This document shows, piece after piece, positions 28,685 to 38,176 of a stretch of 64,000 bases of DNA (position 1 is the first letter of the stretch; each line of letters starts with the position of its first letter). A model generated the notes under the pieces. The model made no database searches, was not told the DNA's origin, and saw only the letters and a list, made by a program, of their open reading frames with translations. Origin of the DNA: AP-15 sp963814805 (GTDB lineage: Bacteria; Pseudomonadota; Alphaproteobacteria; ATCC43930; CGMCC-115725); NCBI GenBank assembly GCA_963814805.1, contig CAWFER010000016.1, positions 86,058 to 150,057 of the forward strand, given 5' to 3'. The translations under genes and the position numbers were made by a program.

Positions 28685-29221
28685 TCACCGCGCCCAGGGC
28701 GGCGACAGCTCGGCGATCCGGGCCCGAACCGGGCAGTCGGGCATGTGCGCGCCCTGCAGATAGCCGAGGCTCATCAAGAATTCGGCGACGATCTGGCCGC
28801 CGGTAAAGCGGAAGGTCTGGCGAAACAGCCGGGTCCACTCCTCGAGCGGGCGCGGATGGTGCAGGTCGAGCCAGTGGGCGAACGAGCCGTGCGATTGGCG
28901 CAATACCTGGATCGCGCGCGCATTGTCGATCGCCGCGGCAATCTTGAGCCGGTTGCGCACGATCCCCGGATCGGCCAGCAGGCGCTCGATATCGGGGGGC
29001 CCGAAGGCGGCGACGCGGTCGACCGCGAAATCGGCGAAGGCGGCGCGAAAGGCGGCCCGCTTGTTGAGGATGGTCAGCCATGAGAGGCCCGCCTGGTTGA
29101 TTTCGAGCATCAGCCGCTCGAACAGCACCCGCTCGTCCGCGGCCGGAAAGCCGTATTCGGTATCGTGATAGGGGCCGTGCTGAGGATGGCCGGGCGCCAT
29201 GCGGCAATAGGCTGCGCTCAC
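28685..29221 (-). CDS. tag: DNA-3-methyladenine glycosylase I
   Basis: Tag removes 3-methyladenine from alkylated DNA in base-excision repair. The 178-residue protein starts at a GTG at 29221 (VSAAYCRMAPGHPQHGPYHD), one base after the upstream gene stops. The conserved YHDTEYGFPA segment, FERLMLEINQAGLSWLTIL and the catalytic-pocket region are present, as is the C-terminal YLQGAHMPDCP zinc-site region. The family's usual WC near the N-terminus appears as YC. Length is close to normal. Confidence 0.85.
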   Translation of the reverse strand: MSAAYCRMAPGHPQHGPYHDTEYGFPAADERVLFERLMLEINQAGLSWLTILNKRAAFRAAFADFAVDRVAAFGPPDIERLLADPGIVRNRLKIAAAIDNARAIQVLRQSHGSFAHWLDLHHPRPLEEWTRLFRQTFRFTGGQIVAEFLMSLGYLQGAHMPDCPVRARIAELSPPWAR

Positions 29222-29222
29222 C

Positions 29223-29459
29223 TCACGACCCGCCCAATCCGAGCCACGACGAGCGCAGCACGAAATAAATCGCCAGCCAGACGACCGCGGCAATAACCGT
29301 CGTGATCGTCGCTTTCAGCACCAGCCGCGGCCGTTGCGGCGCCCCGGCGGCATGACCCGGATCATCCGGCTCGGCCGGGGTTACCCACAGCGGCAGCACG
29401 GCGAACAGCGTCACCCACCAGACCAGTATGTAGACGATGGCGCCCTGCCACCAGGTCAT
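29223..29459 (-). CDS. DUF1467 family membrane protein
   Basis: A 78-residue protein from the ATG at 29459 with two membrane segments (GAIVYILVWWVTLFAVLPLW and the C-terminal TVIAAVVWLAIYFVL) and a short cytoplasmic loop, matching DUF1467. Function is unknown. The family is regularly found immediately after mce in alphaproteobacteria, as here, in the tail of the nuo gene block. Confidence 0.85.
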   Translation of the reverse strand: MTWWQGAIVYILVWWVTLFAVLPLWVTPAEPDDPGHAAGAPQRPRLVLKATITTVIAAVVWLAIYFVLRSSWLGLGGS

Positions 29460-29510
29460 GACAATGACACCGTCCTCCAAAGTCGCCCGGACCCATGCCT
29501 TTTCGCGCGC

Positions 29511-29915
29511 TCACGCCTGTTCGAGCTCGATCAGGGCGCCGCAGAAATCTTTCGGGTGCAGAAACAGCACCGGCTTGCCGTGGGCGCCCGGCCGCGGTTC
29601 AGCGCCGCCGAGCACGCGGGCGCCCTGGGCGATCAGCCGGTCGCGGGCGGCGTTGATGTCGTCGACCTCGTAGCACAGATGGTGCATTCCGCCCGACGGA
29701 TTGCGCTCGAGAAATCCGCGCACCGGCGAGGCGGCGCCGTGCGGTTCGAGCAATTCGATCCTGGTATTGGGCAGCTCGACAAAAGCGACGGTAACCCCAT
29801 GCGCCGGCAATACCTGGGGCGGCGACACCTGGGCGCCCAGCGCCTGGCGATAGATGGCGCTCGCTGCGGCCAGATTGGGGACGACGATCGCCACGTGATT
29901 CAATCGCCCGATCAT
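29511..29915 (-). CDS. mce: Methylmalonyl-CoA epimerase
   Basis: This 134-residue glyoxalase-fold enzyme interconverts the (R) and (S) forms of methylmalonyl-CoA in propionyl-CoA metabolism. It begins MIGRLNHVAIVVPNLAAAS, with the first metal-binding His in NHVAIVV, a second metal-binding region in MHHLCYEVDD, and the terminal FLHPKDFCGALIELEQ with its conserved Glu. Full length and intact, it lies between rnj and DUF1467 on the same strand. Confidence 0.93.
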   Translation of the reverse strand: MIGRLNHVAIVVPNLAAASAIYRQALGAQVSPPQVLPAHGVTVAFVELPNTRIELLEPHGAASPVRGFLERNPSGGMHHLCYEVDDINAARDRLIAQGARVLGGAEPRPGAHGKPVLFLHPKDFCGALIELEQA

Positions 29916-29938
29916 CGCCGGTACTCCGTCAAAGGCCG

Positions 29939-29980
29939 CCCCTCACCCTGACCCCCTCCCCGCAAGCGGGGCAAGGGAGA
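29939..29980. repeat. REP-like intergenic repeat, copy 1
   Basis: CCCCTCACCCTGAC is followed by a small hairpin (CCCCGC-AAG-CGGGG) and a purine-rich AAGGGAGAAAA end. A related unit sits in the nuoJ-nuoI gap in the opposite orientation. Such CCTCACCCT-hairpin units are common short dispersed repeats in alphaproteobacterial intergenic DNA. Confidence 0.5.
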
Positions 29981-30022
29981 AAAGCCGGCGCCTGCAAAGC
30001 ACAGCGCACGATCACCGTTGCC

Positions 30023-31717
30023 TCAGAGCCGTACGATCTGGATTTCGACCAGCGGGCGCTTGCCGAAGCGCTCGTTGAGGATGCGGCGCAAAGCCCGCCG
30101 GGCCGCCTCGACAACGACCGCATCGTCGGCTCGCGCCCGGTCCGGCAACTCGTCGACCGCGCGCTCGATTGCAGTGCGGAGCGCGGGTGCGATCGCTTGC
30201 GCCGCTTCGGATTCGACCAGTCCGATCACAACCGTCGCCGGCGGAGCGGCAAGCCGGCCATGGCGGTCGAGCACCAGGGTGGCGACGACGGTGCCGTTGA
30301 ACCCGGCCCGGCGGCGGTCCTTCAGTGCCGCGCCGTCGACCGGCAACAGGGTCTTGCCGTCGCTCGCTAGCCGGCCGACCGTCACCTCGTCGACGATCGC
30401 CGCCCCGCCCGCGCCGAGCCGCACCATGTCGCCGTTGTCGACGACCAGCGGCAACGGCACCTGGCAATCGGCAGCGAGCTGAGCATGGGCGATCAAATGG
30501 CGGGCTTCGCCATGCACCGGGATTGCGATCTTCGGGCGGATCATCTGATACATGCGCACCAGCTCGTCGCGCGCCGGATGGCCCGAAACGTGGACGAAAT
30601 GGTCCTGCTCGGTGACGATCTCGATGCCGAGCCGGGCGAGCGAGTTCTGCAGCCGGCCGATCGATTTTTCGTTGCCGGGAATGATGCGGGAGGAAAAGAT
30701 CACGACGTCGCCCGGTTCGAGCTCGACGCTCGGATGGTCGTCGCGGGCGATGCGGGCCAGCGCCGCGCGCGGCTCGCCCTGGCTGCCGGTGCAGATCATC
30801 AAGATGCGGTCGCGCGGGATGTAGGCCGCCTCCTCCTCGGAGAGGAACGCGGGCAGAGCGGCGAGATAGCCGTTTTCGCGCGCCGCCTTGTCCATCCGCC
30901 ACAACGAGCGGCCGACCAGCGCCACCTCGCGGCCATGCGCGGCGGCGGCAAGCGCGATGGTTTCGAGCCGGGCCACGTTGGAGGCGAAACAGGCGACCGC
31001 GACGCGGGCGTCGTAGCGGCCAATAAGCTCGGTCAACGAGCGGCGCAGCTCGGCCTCGGACCCCGAGCTTCCGGGACGCAGCGCGTTGGTCGAGTCGCAG
31101 ACCATCGCCAAGACGCCCTCGTCGCCGAGCCGCTGCAATGCCGCCTCGTCGGCGGGCTCACCGATCAGCGGGTCGGGATCGAGCTTCCAGTCTCCGGTGT
31201 GCAGCACCGTCCCAGCCGCGGTGCGCAGCACGACGGCGTTGGGCTCCGGGATCGAATGGGTGAGCGTGATCAGTTCGAGGTCGAACGGGCCGATCGTGAA
31301 CCGCCCCGACATCGGCACGACATTGATCTTGACCTTGTCGAGGAGCCCGGCCTCGGCGAGCTTGGCGCGCAGCAGCGAGGCGGTGAATGGCGTCGCCCAC
31401 ACCGGGCAGCGCAACCGCGGCCACAGATAGGGAATGGCGCCGATATGGTCTTCATGCGCGTGGGTCGCGACGATGCCGAGCAGCTGCTCGCGGTGCTCGG
31501 CGATGAACGCCGGATCGGGCATGACGACATCGAGCCCGGGCTGCGAATCATCGCCGAAGGTGACGCCGCAATCGACGATCAGCCATTGCCCGGCCGAGCC
31601 GTAGAGGCTCAAATTCATGCCGATCTCGCTGGCGCCGCCGAGCGAGACGAACAGCAGCGCGTCCGGGTCGTCGCCGGAGCCGCCGGGAACGCGATAAGGC
31701 AGAGGCAGATCATTCAT
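30023..31717 (-). CDS. rnj: Ribonuclease J
   Basis: RNase J is a metallo-beta-lactamase/beta-CASP nuclease with endo- and 5'-3' exonuclease activity in RNA maturation. The 564-residue protein starts at an ATG at 31717. Metal ligands are in THAHEDHIGAIPYL and VLHTGDWKLD; the beta-CASP part includes VCDSTNALRPG and CTGSQGEPRAALARIA, and PVHGEARHLIAHA carries the late His motif. The start overlaps the coaX stop (ATGA). Confidence 0.95.
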   Translation of the reverse strand: MNDLPLPYRVPGGSGDDPDALLFVSLGGASEIGMNLSLYGSAGQWLIVDCGVTFGDDSQPGLDVVMPDPAFIAEHREQLLGIVATHAHEDHIGAIPYLWPRLRCPVWATPFTASLLRAKLAEAGLLDKVKINVVPMSGRFTIGPFDLELITLTHSIPEPNAVVLRTAAGTVLHTGDWKLDPDPLIGEPADEAALQRLGDEGVLAMVCDSTNALRPGSSGSEAELRRSLTELIGRYDARVAVACFASNVARLETIALAAAAHGREVALVGRSLWRMDKAARENGYLAALPAFLSEEEAAYIPRDRILMICTGSQGEPRAALARIARDDHPSVELEPGDVVIFSSRIIPGNEKSIGRLQNSLARLGIEIVTEQDHFVHVSGHPARDELVRMYQMIRPKIAIPVHGEARHLIAHAQLAADCQVPLPLVVDNGDMVRLGAGGAAIVDEVTVGRLASDGKTLLPVDGAALKDRRRAGFNGTVVATLVLDRHGRLAAPPATVVIGLVESEAAQAIAPALRTAIERAVDELPDRARADDAVVVEAARRALRRILNERFGKRPLVEIQIVRL

Positions 31718-32487
31718 TGATTGCGGTTTCTTTGATAAATCAGGCGCAACCCCCACAGGGTCAGATCCGGGTCGACTTTGTCGATGACGCCGGTCGAGCC
31801 GTCGAACAGCGGCGCCAGGCCGCCGGTGGATATGACGCTCATCGGCGCCCCGAATTCCCGCTTGATGCGTTCGACAAGTCCCTCGACCAGCCCGACATAG
31901 CCCCAAAAGATGCCCGATTGCATGCACGCCACGGTGCTGGTGCCGATTACCTTTTCGGTGCGGGCGATCGGCACGCTCGGCAGCTTCGCCGCGGCCATGG
32001 CGAGCGCTCGCAAGGATAGGTTGATGCCGGGGGCGATCACCCCGCCCCGATAATTGCCATCGGCTCCCACCAGATCAAAGGTGGTGGCGGTGCCGAAATC
32101 GACAACGATCAGCGGTCCCTGGTAGCGGTCGTGCGCCGCCACGGTATTGACGAGACGGTCTGCGCCGACTTCCTCCGGTCGATCGACGAGCGACCGCGCT
32201 CCGATCGCCACCCCCGGCTCGCCAACGACGAGCGGCTCAGTATGGCAATACTCGCGGCACAGCCGGCGCAGATTAAAATTTGCCTCGGGCACGACGCTGG
32301 CAATGATCGCGCCATCGATCTGCCGCCGCGACAGATCGTGCAGCCCGAGGAGATGATCGAGCCACACCACATACTCGTCGGCGGTGCGGCGCGCGTCGGT
32401 GGCGGCGCGCCATGCCCCGGTCAGGCGAGCGCCATCCCACACGGCGAACACCGTGTTCGTGTTATTGGCATTGACTGCGAGCAGCAT
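31714..32487 (-). CDS. coaX: Type III pantothenate kinase, altered phosphate-binding motif
   Basis: CoaX phosphorylates pantothenate in coenzyme A synthesis. The 257-residue protein is full length from the ATG at 32487. EVGADRLVNTVAAHDRY, IVVDFGTATTFDLV and GGVIAPGINLSLRAL are characteristic of type III enzymes. The N-terminal motif, normally DxGNTNTVFAV, reads NANNTNTVFAV: the conserved Asp and Gly are both Asn. The change is made of codon substitutions (AAT), not a frameshift. Whether the enzyme is still active is open. It lies between birA and rnj, its usual alphaproteobacterial neighbours. Confidence 0.92.
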   Translation of the reverse strand: MLLAVNANNTNTVFAVWDGARLTGAWRAATDARRTADEYVVWLDHLLGLHDLSRRQIDGAIIASVVPEANFNLRRLCREYCHTEPLVVGEPGVAIGARSLVDRPEEVGADRLVNTVAAHDRYQGPLIVVDFGTATTFDLVGADGNYRGGVIAPGINLSLRALAMAAAKLPSVPIARTEKVIGTSTVACMQSGIFWGYVGLVEGLVERIKREFGAPMSVISTGGLAPLFDGSTGVIDKVDPDLTLWGLRLIYQRNRNQ

Positions 32488-32497
32488 CGCGAGCCCG

Positions 32498-33253
32498 CTA
32501 GCGCGCCGGAAACACGTCGCCGGCCGAGATGCGCCGGAGCCCGTCCGCGGTGTCGAGCAGCAGCGCGCCTTGCTGGTCGAGATCGGCGAAGCGGCCGTGC
32601 AGATTGGCGTTTTCGAGGCGAACCCGGATCGGCTCGCCGAGGCCAACCGCGCGGCCGAGCCACGCCGCGCGCAGCGGCGCGAACCCCGCCTCCCGCCAAG
32701 AGCGCACCCAATCCTCGAAATGCCGGGCAAAGGCGCCGAGCAGCGCCGCCGGCTCAGGCGGGCGATAGCCTTGCGCCGCGATCGAGGTGGCGGGAAACTC
32801 GACGTCGGGGGGCGCCGAGACCAGGTTGACGCCGACGCCGACGACCAGAAACGCCAGGTTCAGATCCTGGCCGATCTCCAATTCGAGCAGGATGCCAGCG
32901 ATCTTGCGGCCGTCCAGCAGCACGTCATTGGGCCATTTGCCAGCGAGCCCGGCAAGATTTGGGATCAGATCGCCGAGCGCGTCGCCGACCGCCAGCGCCG
33001 CGGCAAAACCTAGCTGCGCCGCGCGATCGGGCGGGCAGGCCGGGCGCAGCACCAGCGAGAGATAGAGATTGCCGCGCGGCGACCGCCACTCGCGGCCGCG
33101 CCGCCCGCGTCCGGCGGTCTGCGCCAAGGCCCACACCAGGGCGCCTTCGGCCGCACCTTGCCGCGCCAAGGATTTAGCCTCGTCGTTGGTGCTGCCGACG
33201 GTGTCGCGCGAAACCAGCCGATAGTTCGCTGGCAACTGCGGCACTGGGCTCAT
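32498..33253 (-). CDS. birA: Biotin--[acetyl-CoA-carboxylase] ligase
   Basis: BirA attaches biotin to the carboxyl-carrier protein through biotinyl-AMP. The 251-residue protein lacks the N-terminal helix-turn-helix of E. coli BirA, so it is a ligase only. Motifs are VGSTNDEAKSLA, the biotin loop AGRGRRGREW, GKWPNDVLLDGRKIAGILLE and VVGVGVNL. Its start overlaps the nuoN stop by four bases. Confidence 0.94.
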   Translation of the reverse strand: MSPVPQLPANYRLVSRDTVGSTNDEAKSLARQGAAEGALVWALAQTAGRGRRGREWRSPRGNLYLSLVLRPACPPDRAAQLGFAAALAVGDALGDLIPNLAGLAGKWPNDVLLDGRKIAGILLELEIGQDLNLAFLVVGVGVNLVSAPPDVEFPATSIAAQGYRPPEPAALLGAFARHFEDWVRSWREAGFAPLRAAWLGRAVGLGEPIRVRLENANLHGRFADLDQQGALLLDTADGLRRISAGDVFPAR

Positions 33254-34704
33254 CGCACAAACAGCGACGCGGCTGCCGCTTCGGCGCCGCCGACCAGCGG
33301 CCCGGGCAGCAGAAAAAAGAACAAGGTCACCAGCGCCGTCACCAGCAGCACGCCTTTGAGCTCGCCGGCGATCGGCGCATCAAAGGCGGCGTCCGGCTCG
33401 TCGAAATACATGACCTTGACGATGCGCAGATAATAAAAGGCCCCGACCACGCTGGTGACGACGCCGATCACGGCAAGACCCGTGAGCTTGGCGTCGATCG
33501 CCGCGAGGAAAATGTAGAGCTTGGCGAAAAAGCCTGAGACCGGCGGTATCCCGGCGAGCGAGAACATAAAGATCGCCAAGGCCAGCGCCAATGCCGGCCG
33601 GGTGCGCGACAGCCCGGAGAGGTCGGAAATCTCTTCGAGCATCTGCCCGTTTCGGCGCATGCACAAGATGACCGCCCAGGCGCCGAGGGTCATGAACAGA
33701 TAGATCGCCAGATAGACCAGGACGCCGCGGATCCCGGCCGCGGTGCCGGCGGCGAGCCCGATCAGCGCATAGCCGACATGGCCGATCGAGCTGTAGGCCA
33801 TCAGCCGCTTGATATTGTGCTGGGCGATCGCGGCGACCGAGCCGAGGATCATCGAGGCGACCGACAGAAACACGATGACCTGGCGCCATTCGCCGATCAG
33901 CGGGCTGAACGGACCGACCATCAGCCGGATGAACAGCGCCAGCGCCGCCAATTTGGGGGCGACCGCAAAGAACGCAGTGACCGGGGTCGGCGCCCCCTCG
34001 TAGACGTCGGGCGTCCACATGTGGAACGGCACCGCCGAAGTCTTGAAGGCGAGCCCGGCGATGATGAAGACAAGACCGACGATCAGCCCCGGCGAAACCG
34101 CGGCGCCGCCAACCAGCACCCGCGCGAGATCGGCGAAGCCGGTGGCGCCGGCAAAGCCGTAGACCAGCGAAATGCCATAGAGCAGCATGCCCGAGGACAG
34201 CCCGCCCAGAACAAAGTATTTGAGCCCGGCCTCGCTCGAGCGGGGCGAATTGCGATCGAAGCTGGCGACCACGTAGAGCGCCAGATTCTGCAATTCGAGC
34301 CCGACATAGAGGGTGATCAGATCGTTGGCCGAGATCATCACCATCATCCCGGTGGTGGCCAGCAAGACCAGAACCGGAAATTCGAAGCGGCCGATCCCCT
34401 GCTCGTCGTTGTAGCGAATGCTCATCAGGATCGTGACCGCCGAGCCGGTCAGCACCAGCGATTTCATAAACAGGGCGAAGGCGTCGGTGACGAACATCCC
34501 GTAAAAGCCGACGCGGCGCGCCGGCCCGCCGGCGAAGGCGACGGCGAGGACCGCGATCAGCGCCGTGATCGCCAGCCACGAGACGAGGCGGGTCGAGCCC
34601 TCGCCGCGAAAGGCGCCAAGGAGCAGGAGCGCCATCGCCGAGGCGGCGAGCACTATCTCCGGCAAGGCCGGCGACAACTCGGAAAATGCGAGATGCGGCG
34701 GCAT
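33250..34704 (-). CDS. nuoN: NADH-quinone oxidoreductase subunit N
   Basis: One of three antiporter-like proton-pumping membrane subunits of Complex I. The 484-residue protein starts at the ATG at 34704 (MPPHLAFSELSPALPEIVLA) and has about 14 hydrophobic segments. The proton-antiporter core includes FKTSAVPFHMWTPDVYEGAP, with its conserved Lys, and LMAYSSIGHVGYALIGLAAG. Last of the 14 nuo genes, five bases beyond nuoM. Confidence 0.96.
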   Translation of the reverse strand: MPPHLAFSELSPALPEIVLAASAMALLLLGAFRGEGSTRLVSWLAITALIAVLAVAFAGGPARRVGFYGMFVTDAFALFMKSLVLTGSAVTILMSIRYNDEQGIGRFEFPVLVLLATTGMMVMISANDLITLYVGLELQNLALYVVASFDRNSPRSSEAGLKYFVLGGLSSGMLLYGISLVYGFAGATGFADLARVLVGGAAVSPGLIVGLVFIIAGLAFKTSAVPFHMWTPDVYEGAPTPVTAFFAVAPKLAALALFIRLMVGPFSPLIGEWRQVIVFLSVASMILGSVAAIAQHNIKRLMAYSSIGHVGYALIGLAAGTAAGIRGVLVYLAIYLFMTLGAWAVILCMRRNGQMLEEISDLSGLSRTRPALALALAIFMFSLAGIPPVSGFFAKLYIFLAAIDAKLTGLAVIGVVTSVVGAFYYLRIVKVMYFDEPDAAFDAPIAGELKGVLLVTALVTLFFFLLPGPLVGGAEAAAASLFVR

Positions 34705-34709
34705 GGCGG

Positions 34710-36230
34710 CTAGGGCAGGCTGGCGCGGCGCATGCCGGCGGCGTCGGTGGCGGCGTGCGCCTGGGCGACGATGTGGTCGACCGAGGCCTGGATCGGGCGC
34801 AGGAACGACGTCGGATAGATGCCCATCCACAGCACCAGCACCAGGAGCGGGGCAAACACCAATTTCTCGCGCGGGCTCAGATCGAGGATGTTCCTCAGAT
34901 CGGCGCGGGTGATGGTCCCGAAGATCACCCTGCGATAGAGATAGAGCATGTAGGCGGGGGCCAGGAACAGCGCCGTCGCGGCGAGCGCGCATTCGAGCGT
35001 GCTGACCCGGAAGGTGCCGAGCAAAATCAGGAACTCGCCGACAAAGCCGCTGGTCCCGGGCAGCCCGACCGCCGCCAGGCTGAACGCCATGAAGACGAAG
35101 GCATAGGCCGGCATGCGCTCAACCAGACCGCCGAAGCGGGCGATCTCGTGGGTGTGCAGCCGGTCATAGAGCACGCCGACGCACAGGAACAAGGCGCCAG
35201 AAACGAGCCCGTGGCTCAACATCTGGATGACCGCCCCCTGCACCGCTTCGCGGGTCACGGCAAAGATGCCCATCGTCACAAAGCCCATATGAGCAATCGA
35301 CGAATAGGCGATAAGCTTTTTCATATCGGTCTGGGCCAGCGCCACCAGCGAGGTGTAGATGACCGCGATCGCGCTCAAGGTGAAGATCAGCGGGGTGAAG
35401 AAGGACGAGGCGAGCGGCAGCAGCGGCAGCGAAAACCGCACAAAGCCGTAGCCGCCCATCTTCAACAGAATGCCGGCGAGGATGACCGAGCCCGCGGTCG
35501 GCGCTTCGACATGGGCGTCGGGCAGCCAGGTATGCACCGGCCACATCGGCACTTTGACCGCAAACGAGGCGAAAAACGCCAGCCACAGCCATTTCTGCAG
35601 GTAGAGCGGGTAGGTGTGGTTCAACGCCACCTGAATGTCGGTCGACCCGGTCTGCATATAGACCGTCAGGATCGCCAGCAGCATCAATACCGAGCCCAGC
35701 AGGGTAAAAAGAAAAAACTTGAATGCCGAATAGACCCGGTTCTCGCCGCCCCAGATACCGATGATCAGGAACATCGGGATCAGCACGCCCTCGAAAAACA
35801 CGTAGAACAGGACAAAGTCGAGGGCGCAGAAAATGCCGACCATCAAGGTTTCGAGGACGAGGAAGGCGATCATGTACTCTCTGACCCTGACCTGGATGAT
35901 TTCCCAGCTGGCGACGATCGAGAGCAGGGTCAGCAGGGTCGAGAGCAGGATGAAGAACAAGGATATGCCGTCGATCCCCATATGATAGCTGATCGTGAAG
36001 CCGCCGAGGCTGACCCAATTGGCCCGTTCGACGAATTGGAACTGGGCGGTGTTGGGGTTGAACTCGATCCACAACACGACCGATAAGGCAAAATCGACCA
36101 AGGTCGTCCACAGCGCGATGAACCGCGCGTTGCGGGCGACCAGCGCCGCTTCGCCGCGGGTCATCAGGATGAAGGCGACACCGACCAGCGGCACAAAGGT
36201 GACGAGCGATAGGAGCGGCCAATGGCTCAC
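34710..36230 (-). CDS. nuoM: NADH-quinone oxidoreductase subunit M
   Basis: The second antiporter-like subunit of the Complex I membrane arm: 506 residues with about 14 membrane helices. Conserved features are LVLETLMVGIFCALDFVLFY with the helix-5 Glu, KVPMWPVHTWLPDAHVEAP, and KKLIAYSSIAHMGFV. The ATG at 36230 has usual spacing after nuoL. The frame is intact. Confidence 0.97.
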   Translation of the reverse strand: MSHWPLLSLVTFVPLVGVAFILMTRGEAALVARNARFIALWTTLVDFALSVVLWIEFNPNTAQFQFVERANWVSLGGFTISYHMGIDGISLFFILLSTLLTLLSIVASWEIIQVRVREYMIAFLVLETLMVGIFCALDFVLFYVFFEGVLIPMFLIIGIWGGENRVYSAFKFFLFTLLGSVLMLLAILTVYMQTGSTDIQVALNHTYPLYLQKWLWLAFFASFAVKVPMWPVHTWLPDAHVEAPTAGSVILAGILLKMGGYGFVRFSLPLLPLASSFFTPLIFTLSAIAVIYTSLVALAQTDMKKLIAYSSIAHMGFVTMGIFAVTREAVQGAVIQMLSHGLVSGALFLCVGVLYDRLHTHEIARFGGLVERMPAYAFVFMAFSLAAVGLPGTSGFVGEFLILLGTFRVSTLECALAATALFLAPAYMLYLYRRVIFGTITRADLRNILDLSPREKLVFAPLLVLVLWMGIYPTSFLRPIQASVDHIVAQAHAATDAAGMRRASLP

Positions 36231-36246
36231 GACAAACGCCCTTCGC

Positions 36247-38172
36247 TCAATGCGGCAACAGGTACCAGGTTACAAAAGCCGCCAGCCCGATCAGCATGAC
36301 GAAGGCGTAGTGATAGAGATAGCCGGTTTGCAGCCGGCTCGCCTGACGCGCCAGATCGCGGGTCAGGGCGGCGATTCCGTTCGGCCCGAGCCCGTCGATG
36401 ACCGCGCCATCGCCCGATTTCCACAGCCCGTCGCCGAGCGCCATCGCCGGGCGCACGAACAGCAAATCATAGAGTTCGTCGAAATACCACTTATTCAGCA
36501 GGAACAGGTAGAGTTCGCGGAAGCGCTGGGCTAACCGCAGCGGCAGTCGCGAATCGACCATGTAGAAGACATAGGCGGTGGCGATACCGGCGATACCGCA
36601 AACCAGCGGCAGATATGCAATCACCCGCGGGATGTTTTCGGCATTGGCCAGCGCGTCGTGGCCGGGCAGCACCAGGATTGAGCTCTTCCAGAACCCGGCG
36701 CTGGCGTCGCCGACAAAATAATCATAGCCGAGCCAGCCGAAGAACGCGGCGCCGATCGCCAGCACGATCAGCGGGGTCAGCATGACCCACGGGCTCTCAT
36801 GGGCATGGTGCATGGTCTCTTCATCGGCGCGCGGCTCGCCATGAAAAGTCATGAACATGACGCGGGCGATGTAGAACGCGGTCATGAACGCGGCGACGGT
36901 GCCGAGCAGCCAGCCATAGCGGCCGACGGCAGTGCCCGAGGCCCAGGCCGCATCGAGGATCGTGTCCTTCGACCAGTAGCCGGAAAAGGGTGGGATGCCG
37001 CTCAACGACAAGGCGCCGACCCACATCGTCGCATAGGTGACCGGGGTCTTGCGCCACAGCCCGCCCATCCGGCGCATGTCCTGCTCGCCGCCCATCGCAT
37101 GGATCACCGAGCCGCAGCACAGGAACAACAGCCCCTTGAAGAAGGCGTGGGTAAACAGATGAAACATGCTGGCGGCATAGGCGGAAACGCTGGCGGCGAC
37201 GAACATGTAGCCGAGTTGGCTGCAGGTCGAATAGGCGACGACCTTCTTGATGTCGTTCTGGACCATTGCGACGCTGGCGGCAAAGAGCGCAGTGGTGGCG
37301 CCGATGATCCCAACCACGACCAATGCGCTCGGCGCGTATTCGAACAATGGCGAGAGGCGGGCCACCATGAACACGCCCGCGGTCACCATCGTCGCCGCGT
37401 GGATCAGCGCCGACACCGGGGTCGGCCCCTCCATCGCATCGGGCAGCCAGGTATGCAGCGGGATCTGCGCCGATTTTCCCATCGCGCCGATGAACAAGAG
37501 GATGCAGGCGAGGGTCAGCGAATCGACCCGCCAGCCGAGAAAATCCATCGTCGTGCCGACAACCTTGGGCGCCTCGGCGAACACTTCGGGAAAGGTCAAA
37601 TTGCCAAAGATCACGAATACCGCGAAGATCCCGAGCGAGAATCCGAAATCGCCGATTCGGTTGACGATGAAGGCTTTGATCGCCGCGGCGTTGGCGGCGG
37701 GCCGGTCGTACCAGAAGCCGATCAGCAGATAGGACATCAGGCCGACGCCCTCCCAGCCAAAGAACAGCTGCAGGAAGTCGTTGGCGGTGACCAAGGCTAG
37801 CATGAAAAAGGTGAACAGGCTCATATAAGCCATAAAGCGGGGGATCGACTTGTCCTCGGCCATGTAGCCGACCGAATAGACATGGACCATCGAGGAGACG
37901 ATGGTGACGACGAGGATCATCACCCCGCTCAGGGTGTCGAGCCGGATCGACCAGGTGACATCGACCCCGCCGGCGACGATCCACTGGAACAGCGGGATGA
38001 TCTGGGGGCCCGGCGTCGCCAGGATATCGCGGAACACAAAGATGCCGAGCACCGCCGACAGCAGCAAAGCGCCGCAGGTGACCACCTGAGAACCGCGGTC
38101 GCCGATCGCCCGACCGAAAAAACCGGCGACGATCGCGGCGACGAGCGGCAGGAAGACGACGGCGAGCGGCAA
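36247..38172 (-). CDS. nuoL: NADH-quinone oxidoreductase subunit L
   Basis: The distal antiporter-like subunit of Complex I, with the long lateral helix: 641 residues. Signatures are FFGWEGVGLMSYLLIGFWY, KSAQIPLHTWLPDAMEGPTP and KKVVAYSTCSQLGYMFVA, and a C-terminal transmembrane anchor. The apparent start is a TTG at 38172, which directly follows the nuoK stop; GAGGG lies in the overlap. No nearer ATG or GTG fits the family's N-terminus (VVFLPLVAAIVAGFFGR), so the TTG is accepted. Confidence 0.96.
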   Translation of the reverse strand: MPLAVVFLPLVAAIVAGFFGRAIGDRGSQVVTCGALLLSAVLGIFVFRDILATPGPQIIPLFQWIVAGGVDVTWSIRLDTLSGVMILVVTIVSSMVHVYSVGYMAEDKSIPRFMAYMSLFTFFMLALVTANDFLQLFFGWEGVGLMSYLLIGFWYDRPAANAAAIKAFIVNRIGDFGFSLGIFAVFVIFGNLTFPEVFAEAPKVVGTTMDFLGWRVDSLTLACILLFIGAMGKSAQIPLHTWLPDAMEGPTPVSALIHAATMVTAGVFMVARLSPLFEYAPSALVVVGIIGATTALFAASVAMVQNDIKKVVAYSTCSQLGYMFVAASVSAYAASMFHLFTHAFFKGLLFLCCGSVIHAMGGEQDMRRMGGLWRKTPVTYATMWVGALSLSGIPPFSGYWSKDTILDAAWASGTAVGRYGWLLGTVAAFMTAFYIARVMFMTFHGEPRADEETMHHAHESPWVMLTPLIVLAIGAAFFGWLGYDYFVGDASAGFWKSSILVLPGHDALANAENIPRVIAYLPLVCGIAGIATAYVFYMVDSRLPLRLAQRFRELYLFLLNKWYFDELYDLLFVRPAMALGDGLWKSGDGAVIDGLGPNGIAALTRDLARQASRLQTGYLYHYAFVMLIGLAAFVTWYLLPH

Positions 38173-38176
38173 GCCC

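Noticed and set aside
30485..31720. A 411-codon rightward open frame
   Set aside because: It is antisense to the intact RNase J gene; the translation is Arg/Asp-rich without family motifs, as expected for the shadow of a GC-rich gene.
34686..36086. A 466-codon rightward open frame
   Set aside because: It mirrors nuoM on the other strand; it is Gln/His/Arg-rich with no membrane pattern or domain.
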